64,000 nt of DNA from Vibrio sp. RE88 (GCF_013113835.1 NZ_VTYQ01000005.1:62001-126000), one strand, 5' to 3'; positions 45,974-56,113 are shown, counted from the first letter of the stretch. Notes: generated from the sequence alone by a model not told the origin. Made by a program: numbers and translations.

Positions 45974-46061
45974 TTTTTGGTCCACTTACAAAGTCATTAC
46001 AAGTGCTTACAGATTCATATTGTGAATGTGAGTAGAGTGGAGCTCTGACTAAGGAGGGAAC

Positions 46062-46835
46062 ATGAAACGACTGACTTATCTTTTACCATTTATGGTTGTG
46101 CCAGCGCAGGCTGGGGAATTCGATCCTAGCCCCTACGCTAAACAAGGCTGCCCGGCTGATTTCTTTACACAAAAAGCAACGGTGTTTAATGCCGTTACCA
46201 TTTGTGCGACGAACCAGGTGCCGATTGATAAACTGCGCCACGCTGCGAATGTTGCCGCACAGTGGCTGGACAACGATCAAGATGGTCAGGTTGACCAAAC
46301 GGGTATGGTTAATGAGCTTCAGGGTAATCGAGCAACTTTGGTCATGAGTGCCAGAGGGTTTAGTGATCAAGCGTTTGAACAAATGGACATCGATGGCATT
46401 GTTGGGCAGGACTTGTCCGCGGAAGAAACCAATCCAGATGCGGATCGAGATGCCTCCCAAGAAGAGATTCATCATTTGATCCTGAATGCAGGGTGGCAGG
46501 GGCTGTTTCCGAATGTATTCAGCGATCAAAGTTCGCAGCAGAGTGAGCTGTATCGCCAATGGCAAACGGCAGAACAGAAAGGTTACTACTTTTATGATGA
46601 CCCGACCTGCGATGATGCGTGTAAAGTTACCGAGTTCTTCTATCTGGCAACCGCTGCGTATTCAGGCTCTCAGGCGGATTTGTTTTCTGATGAGATGAGA
46701 CTTAAGACGAGAAAAGCATTGAGCGATAAATTGCCTGGTACAGTCGCCATCATGGAATCAGATCGTTATCACTACCCCAATCACATATGGCCTGATGGAC
46801 ATTATAAGCATCAAAACAACATCCATATTGAATAG
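46062..46835 (+). CDS. Secreted EF-hand-like protein of unknown function
   Basis: It has 257 residues with a signal peptide (about 1-18, LPFMVVPAQAG). Residues about 70-79 (DNDQDGQVDQ) fit a calcium-binding EF-hand loop DxDxDG, with an additional acidic cluster NPDADRDASQEE near 123-135. Two Cys in DDPTCDDACK may form a disulfide. A strong AAGGAGGG ribosome site precedes the ATG. No enzyme motif is recognised. Confidence 0.7.
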   Translation: MKRLTYLLPFMVVPAQAGEFDPSPYAKQGCPADFFTQKATVFNAVTICATNQVPIDKLRHAANVAAQWLDNDQDGQVDQTGMVNELQGNRATLVMSARGFSDQAFEQMDIDGIVGQDLSAEETNPDADRDASQEEIHHLILNAGWQGLFPNVFSDQSSQQSELYRQWQTAEQKGYYFYDDPTCDDACKVTEFFYLATAAYSGSQADLFSDEMRLKTRKALSDKLPGTVAIMESDRYHYPNHIWPDGHYKHQNNIHIE

Positions 46836-46891
46836 CGATACTGTACAAGAAAGCGTGGCGTAGAGTGACTACGCCACTGATCAGCAAACCG

Positions 46892-47497
46892 TTACCAATC
46901 AACACCCTTGAGTGCTTTCACCCCGGACTCAAACGCATGCTTGACGTTTTTCACTTCTGATACCGTATCGGCCATCTCGATCAACGTACGATGCGCCCCG
47001 CGGCCTGTGATGACCACAGATTGCATCTTTGGTCGGTTGTTCAATGCTTCAACGACTTCATCAAGTTCAATGTAGCCGTAGCTGACCATGTAGGTTAACT
47101 CATCAAACAGAATCACATCGATAGACTCATCGCTCAGCATGCGCTTACATTCTTGCCAAACTTTCTGTGCGGCTTCGGTGTCGGTGGACTTATTCTGAGT
47201 TTCCCAAGTAAAACCCGTCGCCATAACTTGGAATTCCACCCCGAGTTTTTCTAGCAAGTTACGCTCACCGTTGTCCCATGTCCCTTTAATGAACTGGGCA
47301 ACTGAACATTTGAAGCCGTGGCCAACGGCGCGGGCAATAGTGCCAAATCCTGAAGTGGATTTACCTTTACCGTTACCCGTGATGACCAGTAGTAGGCCTT
47401 TTTCTTCCTGAGCAGCAGCAACTTTAGCGTCGATTTGCTCTTTTACTTTTTGCTGACGCGCTTTATGGCGTTCTTCTTTGTGGCTCTCAGAGGTCAC
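46892..47497 (-). CDS. cobO: Corrinoid adenosyltransferase (CobO/BtuR type)
   Basis: Transfers adenosyl from ATP to cob(I)alamin. It has 201 residues with P-loop ITGNGKGKSTSGFGTIARA, FIKGTWDNGERNLL, DVILFDELTYMVSYGY and VVITGRGAHRTLIEMAD, all typical of the BtuR/CobO family. It is followed by a separate divergent phosphatase gene. Confidence 0.95.
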   Translation of the reverse strand: MTSESHKEERHKARQQKVKEQIDAKVAAAQEEKGLLLVITGNGKGKSTSGFGTIARAVGHGFKCSVAQFIKGTWDNGERNLLEKLGVEFQVMATGFTWETQNKSTDTEAAQKVWQECKRMLSDESIDVILFDELTYMVSYGYIELDEVVEALNNRPKMQSVVITGRGAHRTLIEMADTVSEVKNVKHAFESGVKALKGVDW

Positions 47498-47595
47498 GGT
47501 AAATCCTTTTTAATTTAATAAAACTGTGTCTATGATAGCTCATCTAACGCAGTGCAAAAAACCATTGGTTTTAAAGGGAAAGGCTAGGAAGAGAC

Positions 47596-48048
47596 ATGAC
47601 AAAGAAACTATTAGTTGTCTGTATGGGAAACATTTGCCGTTCTCCCACGGGAGAAGCGATTCTACGCGCGAAAGCAGAGCAAATGGGCGTGGATGTTGAA
47701 GTCGATTCCGCAGGTACGATTGGTTACCACCAAGGTAACCCACCAGATCCTCGCTCTAAAGCCGCGGGTGAGCAGCGAGGTTATTCATTCAAAGGGATTC
47801 GTTCCCGCAAAGTTGTGGATAGCGATTTTGAGCACTTTGACCTGATTTTAGCGGCTGATAGAGACAACTTAGCCGATTTAAAAGCGCAATGCCCTTCACA
47901 ATATCAAGATAAAATTAGGCTTTTTCTTAGCTTTGGAGAAGCGGGTGAAGATGAAATTCCGGATCCCTACTACGGCGGTGATAAGGGGTTTGAGTTGGTG
48001 CTGGATTTGATCGAAGAAGCATCAGAAAAACTTCTTCGATCTCTTTAG
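47596..48048 (+). CDS. Low-molecular-weight protein-tyrosine phosphatase
   Basis: It has 150 residues with the P-loop CMGNICRSP (CX5R, Cys at about 9) at the N-terminus and the acid DPYYGG near the C-terminus (about 121-126), the full LMW-PTP catalytic set. It is not in a capsule operon (no Wzc-like kinase nearby), so a general role is more likely. Confidence 0.92.
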   Translation: MTKKLLVVCMGNICRSPTGEAILRAKAEQMGVDVEVDSAGTIGYHQGNPPDPRSKAAGEQRGYSFKGIRSRKVVDSDFEHFDLILAADRDNLADLKAQCPSQYQDKIRLFLSFGEAGEDEIPDPYYGGDKGFELVLDLIEEASEKLLRSL

Positions 48049-48049
48049 C

Positions 48050-48712
48050 TTAGGCGGCCATCACTCGGCCGCTGAAATAATCGTTTGAAACAATGTATTC
48101 CGTATTGCGGATCAACTCATCGTGGATTTTAGCCCAGTGGGTTTCTTCTTGTTCGTAGCAAGGGACCACGCCACCGACTCGAATGTTAAACGGCGTCAGT
48201 TCTTTCGCCCAGCTCTGGGTAAATCCGGCAACCATAGAGGTCGCATTTTCAAATCCGGATAAATCATGGTAATCCGCGTGAGCAATCACATTCACAATCA
48301 CGCCGTTTTTCTTATCCTGACGCATTTTTTCTGCTGTAGCCTGGCCAAAACTAAATAATGTCGCGGCCATTAATGATAAATGCTGCGTAAAGACATCTCC
48401 CGCGCGATCATCAAAAAACTTGGGCATAGCCTGACTAGTCAAGGCATTGATCAAGACATCCGGTGATTGATGAACCGATTGATCAATAAATCCGAAAAGA
48501 GAGTGGATAGAGTCCACTGAATGATCCGGCAAAGCGTATTGATATATATCTGGTGAAATGGCTTTGCAACGGACAAAAGTTTCATTCAATTGAGCCGCGC
48601 TTTTATCGCAAAGAACAACGGTGGCACCCAGTGAAGCAAAGTGCGTAGCGAGCGTACTACCAAGCTGTGAGCCTGCCGAAGTGATTAAAATCACGGCACT
48701 TTTTATATCCAT
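48050..48712 (-). CDS. Short-chain dehydrogenase-like protein with altered active site
   Basis: It has 220 residues. The Rossmann start LITSAGSQLGSTLATHFASL is SDR-like, though the TGxxxGIG loop is changed. At the YxxxK catalytic position the sequence reads FENAT, and the Ser position lies in NVIAHA, so the usual catalytic residues are missing. It may be a non-catalytic nucleotide-binding protein. It is convergent with the phosphatase gene, 1 nt apart. Confidence 0.75.
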   Translation of the reverse strand: MDIKSAVILITSAGSQLGSTLATHFASLGATVVLCDKSAAQLNETFVRCKAISPDIYQYALPDHSVDSIHSLFGFIDQSVHQSPDVLINALTSQAMPKFFDDRAGDVFTQHLSLMAATLFSFGQATAEKMRQDKKNGVIVNVIAHADYHDLSGFENATSMVAGFTQSWAKELTPFNIRVGGVVPCYEQEETHWAKIHDELIRNTEYIVSNDYFSGRVMAA

Positions 48713-48910
48713 ATAGTGAGCCTCCGTCCATAGCTAAAAAGGTTGTCCACATAGCATGGTAGATTAGTTGTTGCTTAAGTGTGAATAAGCTCAAATAACT
48801 TGTGCATATCTTGTGCTTAGGGTAAATAATTTGCACTCATTCACATTTATAAGTGATTGATTGAATATAAAAGAGAATCAAAGACAGGATAGTGTGATCT
48901 TGATTGATCT

Positions 48911-49420
48911 TTAAACCTGCGTTTGGATCTGGAAGGTTCGCTGGGCTTTGATCAGCTGATTGTAGAGATCGATAGGTATCAGTTCCTTGGCGTCTTTTTC
49001 GCCTAACTGACGGCGTTGATGGCCAGATAAATTATTGTAAATCTCTTCAGGAAGGTCGTGTGTATCTTCTGGCATGTATGTCAGAACTTCGGGGTGAAGG
49101 TAGTGAGTCAGTTTGGCACTTGGTAAGCCTGCGCGATGAAACATATCGGCTTGCATCGCCGAGATAGGGTAGGAGTCCTGATCAGAACGAATTTGCTGGG
49201 GAGGTTGCAGTTCGAATCGGCGCCTCAAAGCTTCTTCAGTTGCGTCCTGCTCGTTTACCTTCTCGATGGGGGTATTATCGCGAACGTCATCAGAAAACAT
49301 CGACAGAATCAAAGCGAAGTCGGCACGACGCCCTTCGTGAACAGCATGGTTAATCCCCTTGCCGAACTGAAGTTCGTTAATAATACCCGCTTTATCTAAG
49401 GTGTGAATCTGAGTTTGCAT
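48911..49420 (-). CDS. VC2046/SO_2500 family protein
   Basis: Conserved gammaproteobacterial protein of unknown function, 169 residues, soluble. Recognised from IDELQFGKGINHAVHEGRRAD-like N-terminus and its place beside sodB, as in Vibrio cholerae. It lies downstream of sodB on the same strand but is separated by a terminator. Confidence 0.75.
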   Translation of the reverse strand: MQTQIHTLDKAGIINELQFGKGINHAVHEGRRADFALILSMFSDDVRDNTPIEKVNEQDATEEALRRRFELQPPQQIRSDQDSYPISAMQADMFHRAGLPSAKLTHYLHPEVLTYMPEDTHDLPEEIYNNLSGHQRRQLGEKDAKELIPIDLYNQLIKAQRTFQIQTQV

Positions 49421-49490
49421 GTTACCTCGCTTGATGCCTATGTAGCGGCAACATCGAGGTGAACTTTAGGGGAAATGACTGACTAGAAAA

Positions 49491-49520
49491 GAAAAAAGCC
49501 AGCTAAGTGCTGGCTTTTTA
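49491..49520 (-). terminator. Terminator of sodB
   Basis: AAGCCAGC/GCTGGCTT stem with A and T runs on either side. Confidence 0.88.
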
Positions 49521-49552
49521 AGCGACTAAATTTTAAATCCTATAGGGGAGGA

Positions 49553-50137
49553 TTATTTAGCTAGGTTTTCTGCTACGAAGTCCCAGTTAACTAGCGCCCA
49601 GAAACCATTCATGTAGTCTGGGCGAACGTTACGGTAATCGATGTAGTAAGCGTGTTCCCATAGGTCAACAGTAAGAAGTGGAGTTGTACCTCCTTCTGTT
49701 AGAGGAGTCGCTGCGTTAGAAGTGTTAACGATGTCTAGAGAACCGTCAGCTTTCTTAACTAGCCAAGTCCAAGAAGAACCGAAGTTGTTGATTGCTGAAT
49801 CAGTGAACTTCGCTTTGAACTCTTCGAAAGAACCGAATGCAGCGTTGATTGCGTCAGCAACTGCGCCTGTTGGTTCACCGCCCGCGTTTGGAGCTAGACA
49901 GTGCCAGTAGAACGTGTGGTTCCAGATCTGTGCTGCGTTGTTGAATACGCCGCCAGTAGACGTTTTGATGATTTCTTCTAGCGTTTTGCCTTCGAACTCA
50001 GTACCTGGGATAAGACCGTTTAGCTTAACTACGTAAGTGTTGTGGTGCTTACCGTGGTGGAAATCTAGAGTCTCTGCTGAGATATGTGGTTCTAGCGCGT
50101 CTTTCGCGTAAGGAAGAGCTGGTAGTTCAAATGCCAT
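49553..50137 (-). CDS. sodB: Superoxide dismutase [Fe]
   Basis: Cytosolic iron superoxide dismutase. It has 194 residues from [20 protein letters not shown] at 50137, with GGAGA upstream. A start at 50152 would add five residues and is not preferred. Metal ligands and Fe-type motifs include [28 protein letters not shown] and [13 protein letters not shown]. In Vibrio and enterics sodB is controlled by the iron sRNA RyhB. No pairing site was checked here. Confidence 0.97.
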   Translation of the reverse strand: MAFELPALPYAKDALEPHISAETLDFHHGKHHNTYVVKLNGLIPGTEFEGKTLEEIIKTSTGGVFNNAAQIWNHTFYWHCLAPNAGGEPTGAVADAINAAFGSFEEFKAKFTDSAINNFGSSWTWLVKKADGSLDIVNTSNAATPLTEGGTTPLLTVDLWEHAYYIDYRNVRPDYMNGFWALVNWDFVAENLAK

Positions 50138-50392
50138 TGCTCGATTCTCCATTGATATGAAAGAGTTAAACTCTCTCGATTGCTTCCAGTGTTATTTATT
50201 ATTCATGGCTCGCCACAGGCCAACCATGTCATTCTGCTGACTTGCGTTATAGTCTAACAAGTTTTTACTTTAATAAAAGCGCCTCGACAAATTTCTTTCT
50301 TCTATAAAACCATAGATATTATAGGCTTTTTATTCTCAGCCAATGGTTTAAAATGTGTCAATAACTTGCAGTAACTCCATGAAGAGGAAGTA

Positions 50393-50728
50393 ATGGAAAC
50401 CATCGACAAAATCAAACAGCAAATCGAAGAGAACGCTATCCTTCTTTACATGAAAGGTTCTCCAAAGCTACCTAGCTGCGGCTTCTCATCTCAGGCTTCA
50501 CAAGCGCTAATGGCGTGTGGTGAAAAATTCGCTTATGTAGATATCCTACAAAACCCGGATATCCGTGCTGAGCTACCTGCATACGCACAGTGGCCAACAT
50601 TCCCACAACTTTGGGTTGAAGGTGAGCTGATTGGCGGTTGCGACATTATTATTGAGATGTTCCAGAAAGGTGAACTTCAGCCACTGATTAAAGAAGCAGC
50701 TGAACGCGCTGGTGCAGACGAAGAATAA
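50393..50728 (+). CDS. grxD: Monothiol glutaredoxin GrxD
   Basis: CGFS-type glutaredoxin that carries Fe-S clusters with BolA-type partners. It has 111 residues with PKLPSCGFSSQASQAL active site, WPTFPQLWVEGELIGGCDII and a final acidic tail. It is divergent from sodB. Confidence 0.97.
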   Translation: METIDKIKQQIEENAILLYMKGSPKLPSCGFSSQASQALMACGEKFAYVDILQNPDIRAELPAYAQWPTFPQLWVEGELIGGCDIIIEMFQKGELQPLIKEAAERAGADEE

Positions 50729-50770
50729 TAGAGAAACTACTGTTTAAATTTACAGTTTTTCTTGATTTTT

Positions 50771-50800
50771 AAGGGCCACATTCGATAATGTGGCCCTTAT
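50771..50800 (+). terminator. Terminator after grxD
   Basis: AAGGGCCACATT/AATGTGGCCCTT stem with loop CGAT, then ATTGT. Confidence 0.8.
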
Positions 50801-50822
50801 TGTATCTGCCTGATTAAGTTTT

Positions 50823-52787
50823 ATGTCACGTCTGTTCATTGCTGAAAAACCGAGCTTAGGTCGAGCTATCGCTGCGGCGTTGCCTAATCCGCAAAAGAAA
50901 GATCAGGGTTTTATTCGTTGTGGCAATGGCGACGTGGTGACGTGGTGCATTGGTCACTTGCTTGAGCAGGTAGAACCGGATGCTTACGACGATAGATACA
51001 AAAAATGGAATCTGGCTGATTTACCAATCGTTCCCGAACACTGGCAACTACGTCCTCGCAAGTCGGCGTCTAAACAGCTGACTGTAGTTAAGAAGTTACT
51101 CAAAGAAGCGTCTGAAATCATTCACGCTGGCGACCCGGATCGTGAAGGCCAGTTATTGGTGGATGAAGTGTTGGATTACTGCAAAGTCAGCAAGACGAAA
51201 AAAGAAGCCACGCAGCGCTTATTGATTAGCGACCTCAACTTACCAGCGGTCAAACGCGCGCTAAATCAGATGCGCAGTAACCGCGAGTTTATTCCTCTTT
51301 CGGTTTCCGCTCTTGCTCGCTCCCGAGCTGACTGGTTGTATGGCATGAATATGTCTCGTGCTTATACGCTACTGGGGCAAAAAGCGGGCTATCAAGGGGT
51401 GCTGTCAGTCGGCAGGGTTCAGACACCCGTGCTTGGGCTGGTGGTTCGTCGTGATGAAGAGATTGAGAACTTCGTCCCTGGAGACTATTTTACCTTGCAT
51501 GCATTGATTCCTTATCAGGACGGAAATAGCGCGTTTGATATCCGTGCCCGTTGGAAACCGAGCGACGCGTGTAAGCCTTGGCAAGACGAAGAAGGGCGGG
51601 TTCTCAATCGTAAACTGGTCGAGAACGTTGCCAATCGCATTACGAATCAGCCTGCCAAGGTTGTCGAGTCGGAGCAAAAGCAAACCAAGCAATCGGCTCC
51701 GTTACCTTATTCTCTCTCTGCGTTACAGATTGACGCTGCCAAGCGTTTTGGCATGAGTGCTCAACAGGTTCTGGATACCTGCCAATCTTTGTATGAAAAG
51801 CACAAGCTCATCACTTACCCTAGGTCGGATTGCCGATACCTGCCGATGGAACATTATGGACAGGCCAAAAGTGTTTGCGATGCGATATCGAATAACTGTA
51901 ATGAGTTAGGTCAGGCTGTTCATGGCGCTGATTTAAGTCTCAAATCCAAAGCATGGAATGATAAAAAAGTGGACGCGCACCACGCGATCATTCCCACGCC
52001 TAAAAAGGCTTCCGTAAATGCACTGTCAGGCAATGAGATGAAAATCTATCAGCAAATTGCTCGCCAGTATCTAATGCAGTTTTATCCAGCCGCGGTTTAT
52101 GCAGAGGCGAAACTGGTATTTGACATCGCTGGCGGGACTTTTATTGCCAAAGGTCGCCAGCTTGTTTCGGCTGGCTGGAAAGCGTTGATGGGAAAAGTGG
52201 ATGATGACGACACGGGCGTTGACGCGGTTCCCCCGCTTGATGAGGGCACAGTACTGACTTGTCGTGAAGGCGAGATCAAAGACCGTAAGACTGAGCCACC
52301 TAAGCACTTTACTGAAGCGACTTTACTGCAAGCGATGACAGGCATTGCCCGTTTTGTTGAAGACAAAGAGCTGAAAAAGATCCTCAAAGAAACCGATGGG
52401 CTAGGTACCGAAGCGACTCGCGCAGGGATTTTGGACACGCTGTTTAAGCGCCAACTGCTGCAACGGCAGGGCAAAACAATCCTCAGTTCACCAGCGGGAA
52501 GAGGGCTAGTGCATGCATTGCCTTCCGAGTCGACTTATCCCGATATGACGGCACACTGGGAGCATCAGCTTCAAGGAATGGCTGAACGTAATCAAGCCTA
52601 CAGCCCATTTATGCAGGCATTGCAAACGCGTATTGATGGTTTAATGCAGCAAGTGAAAGGCGGCGAAGTGCCTGAGTCGCTGCGTCATCTACCTAAGGTG
52701 GAACGTCCTGCCTTTAAGCGTAAGCGGAGAAGCAGTGCGAAAACTGGTGGTCAGAAACGTGCGACCACGCGCCGTAAGAGCAGTTAA
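50823..52787 (+). CDS. topB: DNA topoisomerase III
   Basis: Type IA topoisomerase for decatenation. It has 654 residues, with TOPRIM ([27 protein letters not shown]), the active-site region [13 protein letters not shown] with the catalytic Tyr, and a basic Lys/Arg-rich C-terminal tail. The last 4 nt overlap the convergent AraC-family gene. Confidence 0.97.
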   Translation: MSRLFIAEKPSLGRAIAAALPNPQKKDQGFIRCGNGDVVTWCIGHLLEQVEPDAYDDRYKKWNLADLPIVPEHWQLRPRKSASKQLTVVKKLLKEASEIIHAGDPDREGQLLVDEVLDYCKVSKTKKEATQRLLISDLNLPAVKRALNQMRSNREFIPLSVSALARSRADWLYGMNMSRAYTLLGQKAGYQGVLSVGRVQTPVLGLVVRRDEEIENFVPGDYFTLHALIPYQDGNSAFDIRARWKPSDACKPWQDEEGRVLNRKLVENVANRITNQPAKVVESEQKQTKQSAPLPYSLSALQIDAAKRFGMSAQQVLDTCQSLYEKHKLITYPRSDCRYLPMEHYGQAKSVCDAISNNCNELGQAVHGADLSLKSKAWNDKKVDAHHAIIPTPKKASVNALSGNEMKIYQQIARQYLMQFYPAAVYAEAKLVFDIAGGTFIAKGRQLVSAGWKALMGKVDDDDTGVDAVPPLDEGTVLTCREGEIKDRKTEPPKHFTEATLLQAMTGIARFVEDKELKKILKETDGLGTEATRAGILDTLFKRQLLQRQGKTILSSPAGRGLVHALPSESTYPDMTAHWEHQLQGMAERNQAYSPFMQALQTRIDGLMQQVKGGEVPESLRHLPKVERPAFKRKRRSSAKTGGQKRATTRRKSS

Positions 52788-53572
52788 TGTTCATTGCCAA
52801 TAGTTCGTTGATACTCTCTTGGCGTGACGCCAAACCTTTCTCTAAAACGCTGACGAAAGCGTTCTTCTGACTGATAACCGCACATTTGCGCTAACTGGTA
52901 GCCATCGTATTGATGTTTTTGCATCAATTGCAATGCATGGCTGAGGCGCACCTGTGCTAGTAATTGCCGATATTGACTACCTTCCAGTTTAAGCTTTCGG
53001 ATCAGCGTTGCCCGGCTCATACCAAAATGATCAGCAACGCCTTCAAGAGAGTGTTCGTCCGCTGGTGCGATGGAAAGGTACTGGGTGATAGTTTGAGTCA
53101 GTGATGCTTTGGAAGAGCGAAAAATCTTATGCAGAGCGCCTTGTTCTGCCAACTGCTGATAAAGCGGCATCAACCAATACTGCTGAGTGTGGGGACTGAT
53201 CGCCTTTAAGTTAACTGTTGCAAGCGTATTGAGTGTGTCTCTGACTGGTTTGTCGACTAAGTAGTAAGAGGGACTCGATGAGTGGACGGCACTTTCGCTC
53301 AAGTCGAGCATTTCCTGACTAGGTAAATAGTGGAAGCTAAACACTCGTGATAGGAACGGCCCTTTTTCTGGAAGATTGGCAAAGTTCCATGAGCTGGCTG
53401 CGCTGCACAATATGAGCGAGTCAGGTGTTAGCGTGACAGACTCTTCCTGCCAGAACAGTCGTTTGTTGCCGGATAAAATCTGGATGATGCTAGGGGAGTG
53501 AATCGTCACATTTCTCAAAGCTTGCAAGTGCTGGGCACGAAACTCAGTGATCTGAAATTGGTGAGTCATCAC
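52784..53572 (-). CDS. AraC-family transcription regulator
   Basis: It has 262 residues. The C-terminal double helix-turn-helix (about 160-258) includes [20 protein letters not shown] and [20 protein letters not shown] with GVTPREYQR. The N-terminal domain is ToxT/GadX-like in length but not identified. It is the second gene after a PEBP-family gene (11-nt gap), so the two form an operon. Confidence 0.9.
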   Translation of the reverse strand: MMTHQFQITEFRAQHLQALRNVTIHSPSIIQILSGNKRLFWQEESVTLTPDSLILCSAASSWNFANLPEKGPFLSRVFSFHYLPSQEMLDLSESAVHSSSPSYYLVDKPVRDTLNTLATVNLKAISPHTQQYWLMPLYQQLAEQGALHKIFRSSKASLTQTITQYLSIAPADEHSLEGVADHFGMSRATLIRKLKLEGSQYRQLLAQVRLSHALQLMQKHQYDGYQLAQMCGYQSEERFRQRFRERFGVTPREYQRTIGNEH

Positions 53573-53583
53573 TCCTCCTTCAA

Positions 53584-54117
53584 TTAACGGGTATAGGTTG
53601 CTGTCAACGTCGTTTTCGCTAATGCGATGCTGTTAAGGGTAAAGCCAACCACAGCCGCCGGTGTATCCTCACCCAACTCCAGCTTCGCTTTTGGTAGTGC
53701 CCAAACCGTGAACTGATAACGATGCATACCATCACCCACGGGTGGACAAGCTCCACCAAAGCCTTTGGTGCCATAGTCAATACGGGTTTCTAAGCCACCC
53801 AGCTTGCTGATATCTGCCCCTCTAGGAAGTTGACTCACGCTGGCAGGAATATCGAGTGCAATCCAATGCCAGAAGCCACTTTCGGTCGGCGCATCTGGGT
53901 CGTAAGCCGTAATGGCGAAGCTCTTGGTGCCCTTTGGTGCGTTGTCCCAGCTTAACTGCGGCGACAAATTATCGCCTGAGCATCCCCAGCCAGCAAACTC
54001 GAAGGTCTTCTCCATTGGATGACCTTCCTGAATATCCTGACTGGTTAGATCAAAGGCGAATGTGTTGCCTGACAGCATCAGGCCTGCTGTCATTAGTGCT
54101 AATTTGGTTGCTTTCAT
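53584..54117 (-). CDS. YbhB/YbcL-family (PEBP) secreted protein
   Basis: Raf kinase inhibitor-like fold. It has 177 residues with a signal peptide (about 1-21, LMLSGNTFA). Typical motifs are NLSPQLSWDNAPKGTKSFA, DPDAPTESGFWHWIALDI and GGACPPVGDGMHRYQFTVWAL. It begins the operon that ends with the AraC regulator. A biochemical role is not established for bacterial PEBP proteins. Confidence 0.92.
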   Translation of the reverse strand: MKATKLALMTAGLMLSGNTFAFDLTSQDIQEGHPMEKTFEFAGWGCSGDNLSPQLSWDNAPKGTKSFAITAYDPDAPTESGFWHWIALDIPASVSQLPRGADISKLGGLETRIDYGTKGFGGACPPVGDGMHRYQFTVWALPKAKLELGEDTPAAVVGFTLNSIALAKTTLTATYTR

Positions 54118-54238
54118 GTTGAGCTCCTTGTGTCTGATTTAGTGTCAGTTTACCGAGCTCAATCTGTTTCTATGGATCTAAAAGTATCACATTCAATCTA
54201 ATGTTAGTTAAAAGTGATACTTTTTGTTGATTTTGATA

Positions 54239-54919
54239 TTACCAAGGAAGTGCGGTGCCATCGTAGTTGATAAATTCACCAGAGCGGCTGATATCGGCGC
54301 TCTCGATCATTTCAACAAGTCCCGCCGCGGATGTTTGCGTATCAATTAACGCATTTGGCCCGCCCATTTCTGTTTGTACCCAACCTGGGTGAAGCGCTAA
54401 CACGGTGAAACCTTGACTGGAAAGGTCGTTACTCAGGCTTTTTACTACTGAGTTAAGCGCGGCTTTGGACGAGCGATAAATATAACCGCCACCAGACGTG
54501 TTTTCCGTCATGCTACCCACTTTAGAAGAGAGGCAGGCGATCTTTTTAAGCTGACCTCTTTGTAGATTGGGGAACAGCGCTTCAACGAGTTTTAGTGGCG
54601 CGATGGTGTTAATTTCAAGTACTTTTCGCCACTCGTCGATATCGGTATGACCAAAGCCGTAGCCTTTTGGCCCGTAATAGCCAGCATTATTGATCAGCAC
54701 ATCAAGCGCTGGCAGAGCATTGGCGAACTCACTCAGCCCTTGATAATCCGTCACGTCGAGCGGATGACACGTCAGGTTGTCACCTTCCAGTTCAAGGAGA
54801 TCCTGCGAGCTCTTCTCTGAGCGATAGGTTGCGTGAACCTGCCAGCCTTGAGCAAGATAGTTTTTGACTAAGCTCAGCCCGATACCACGGTTAGCTCCGG
54901 TGATTAGAACAGTTTTCAT
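54239..54919 (-). CDS. Short-chain dehydrogenase/reductase
   Basis: NAD(P)-dependent SDR of 226 residues. It shows cofactor loop TGANRGIGLSLV, NNAGYYG, the Ser in ACLSSKVGSM and catalytic YRSSK, so the active site is complete. The substrate is unknown. It faces the small-membrane-ORF region. Confidence 0.92.
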   Translation of the reverse strand: MKTVLITGANRGIGLSLVKNYLAQGWQVHATYRSEKSSQDLLELEGDNLTCHPLDVTDYQGLSEFANALPALDVLINNAGYYGPKGYGFGHTDIDEWRKVLEINTIAPLKLVEALFPNLQRGQLKKIACLSSKVGSMTENTSGGGYIYRSSKAALNSVVKSLSNDLSSQGFTVLALHPGWVQTEMGGPNALIDTQTSAAGLVEMIESADISRSGEFINYDGTALPW

Positions 54920-54953
54920 GGTGAACCCCTGTTAAAGTATTTGGGCTATTTTG

Positions 54954-55076
54954 CTAAGTGGTCAACGTAAAATCAACTAGCCACCATGCAGAGACCAGCA
55001 TCAGGGAAAACAAAGATATAGCGCCAACTGAACCGACTATGATTCCTAGCAGTAAAAACAGTTTTGGATGATGCAT
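54954..55076 (-). CDS. Possible small membrane protein, 40 residues
   Basis: A short ORF starting MHHPKLFLLLGIIVGSVGAI. It has one long hydrophobic helix (about 5-34) followed by LVDFTLTT and a TAG stop. No strong ribosome site is visible. The start lies 16 nt downstream of a Fur box within a 13-bp-arm inverted repeat, and a minus-strand promoter (TTGCAA, 17 bp, TAATTA) overlaps that box. It could be an iron-controlled small protein, or it could be chance. Confidence 0.4.
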   Translation of the reverse strand: MHHPKLFLLLGIIVGSVGAISLFSLMLVSAWWLVDFTLTT

Positions 55077-55083
55077 AAGATTA

Positions 55084-55120
55084 AACAACTTAAATGATAA
55101 TTATTACCATTTAAGTTGTT
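55084..55120. repeat. 13-bp inverted repeat enclosing a Fur box
   Basis: Arms AACAACTTAAATG (55084-55096) and CATTTAAGTTGTT (55108-55120) match perfectly around an 11-nt centre. Confidence 0.75.
55095..55109. promoter_or_regulatory. Fur box
   Basis: TGATAATTATTACCA matches the 7-1-7 Fur pattern TGATAAT-N-ATTATCA with one mismatch. It lies between the small minus-strand ORF (start 55076) and the deacetylase-family gene (start 55178), so either or both could be iron-repressed. Confidence 0.7.
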
Positions 55121-55177
55121 TTGCAACCGTGATGCAACTTGTTACCATACTCAAAACTCAAATATCGACTGATATCA

Positions 55178-56104
55178 ATGATCCCACTGATTTATCATTC
55201 CATCTATTCAGAGCTGCCGTTACCGCAATGCCACCGATACCCGATCCATAAGTATCGACTGTTATTCAATGAGATCGAAAAAGCGCGCTTTCGCGACGAG
55301 CAGTGGCGGACGTTTTTCCATTACTGCGAACCTCAAGCTTTGACATCAGATGAAGTGATGAAGACGCACTGTGAACAGTACGTGTCTGAACTGTTTTCTG
55401 GTCGTTTGCCCGCGGCGCGGATGCGACGCATTGGTTTCCCATGGAGTGAATGCCTTATTGAACGCACGTTGACGTCGGCTGGTGGAACCTGTCTGACGGC
55501 TGAAAAAGCGATTGAACATGGTGTGGCTATCCACTTGAGTGGCGGATACCACCATGCACATTATGATTTTGGCAGTGGGTTCTGTTTACTCAATGATTTG
55601 GTTTTGGCGGCGAAACGTGCACTAACATATGAAGGCATCGAAAAAGTGCTGATTGTTGATAGTGACGTCCACCATGGCGATGGGACGGCAACGCTATGTG
55701 CAGATCAGGATGACATAGTGACGCTATCCTTTCATTGCGATAAAAACTTTCCTGCACGTAAGCCTGACTCAGATATGGATGTGGCTTTACCACGTGAAAC
55801 CAGCGATGAAGAGTTTCTTAGCTCGTTTGCCTCAGTTGTCGAAATGGCGATTAATCTGCATCAACCGGATTTGGTCCTTTATGATGCGGGCGTGGACATT
55901 CATCAAGATGACGAGCTCGGTTACTTCAATGTTTCTACTCAAGCGATTTACCAACGAGACGTTGCCATGTTTGAGCTGGCAAAAACAAATGCACTTCCGA
56001 TAGGCTGTGTTGTTGGAGGCGGCTACCGTACTGACCACAGTGAATTGGTACCAATCCACATGCAGTTACTTAATGCGGCCTTTCAGGTCTATGGCAATCA
56101 ATAA
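55178..56104 (+). CDS. Histone-deacetylase-family hydrolase
   Basis: Zinc amidohydrolase of the acetoin-utilisation/HDAC fold. It has 308 residues from MIPLIYHSIYSELPLP. The frame is open upstream to 55139, but that start lacks support. It shows LSGGYHHAHYDFGSGFCLLND, VDSDVHHGDGTA (zinc ligands D and H) and LYDAGVDIHQDDELG. The substrate (acetylpolyamine or other) is unknown. It is followed by a NUDIX gene. Confidence 0.92.
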   Translation: MIPLIYHSIYSELPLPQCHRYPIHKYRLLFNEIEKARFRDEQWRTFFHYCEPQALTSDEVMKTHCEQYVSELFSGRLPAARMRRIGFPWSECLIERTLTSAGGTCLTAEKAIEHGVAIHLSGGYHHAHYDFGSGFCLLNDLVLAAKRALTYEGIEKVLIVDSDVHHGDGTATLCADQDDIVTLSFHCDKNFPARKPDSDMDVALPRETSDEEFLSSFASVVEMAINLHQPDLVLYDAGVDIHQDDELGYFNVSTQAIYQRDVAMFELAKTNALPIGCVVGGGYRTDHSELVPIHMQLLNAAFQVYGNQ

Positions 56105-56113
56105 AGGTTAACA

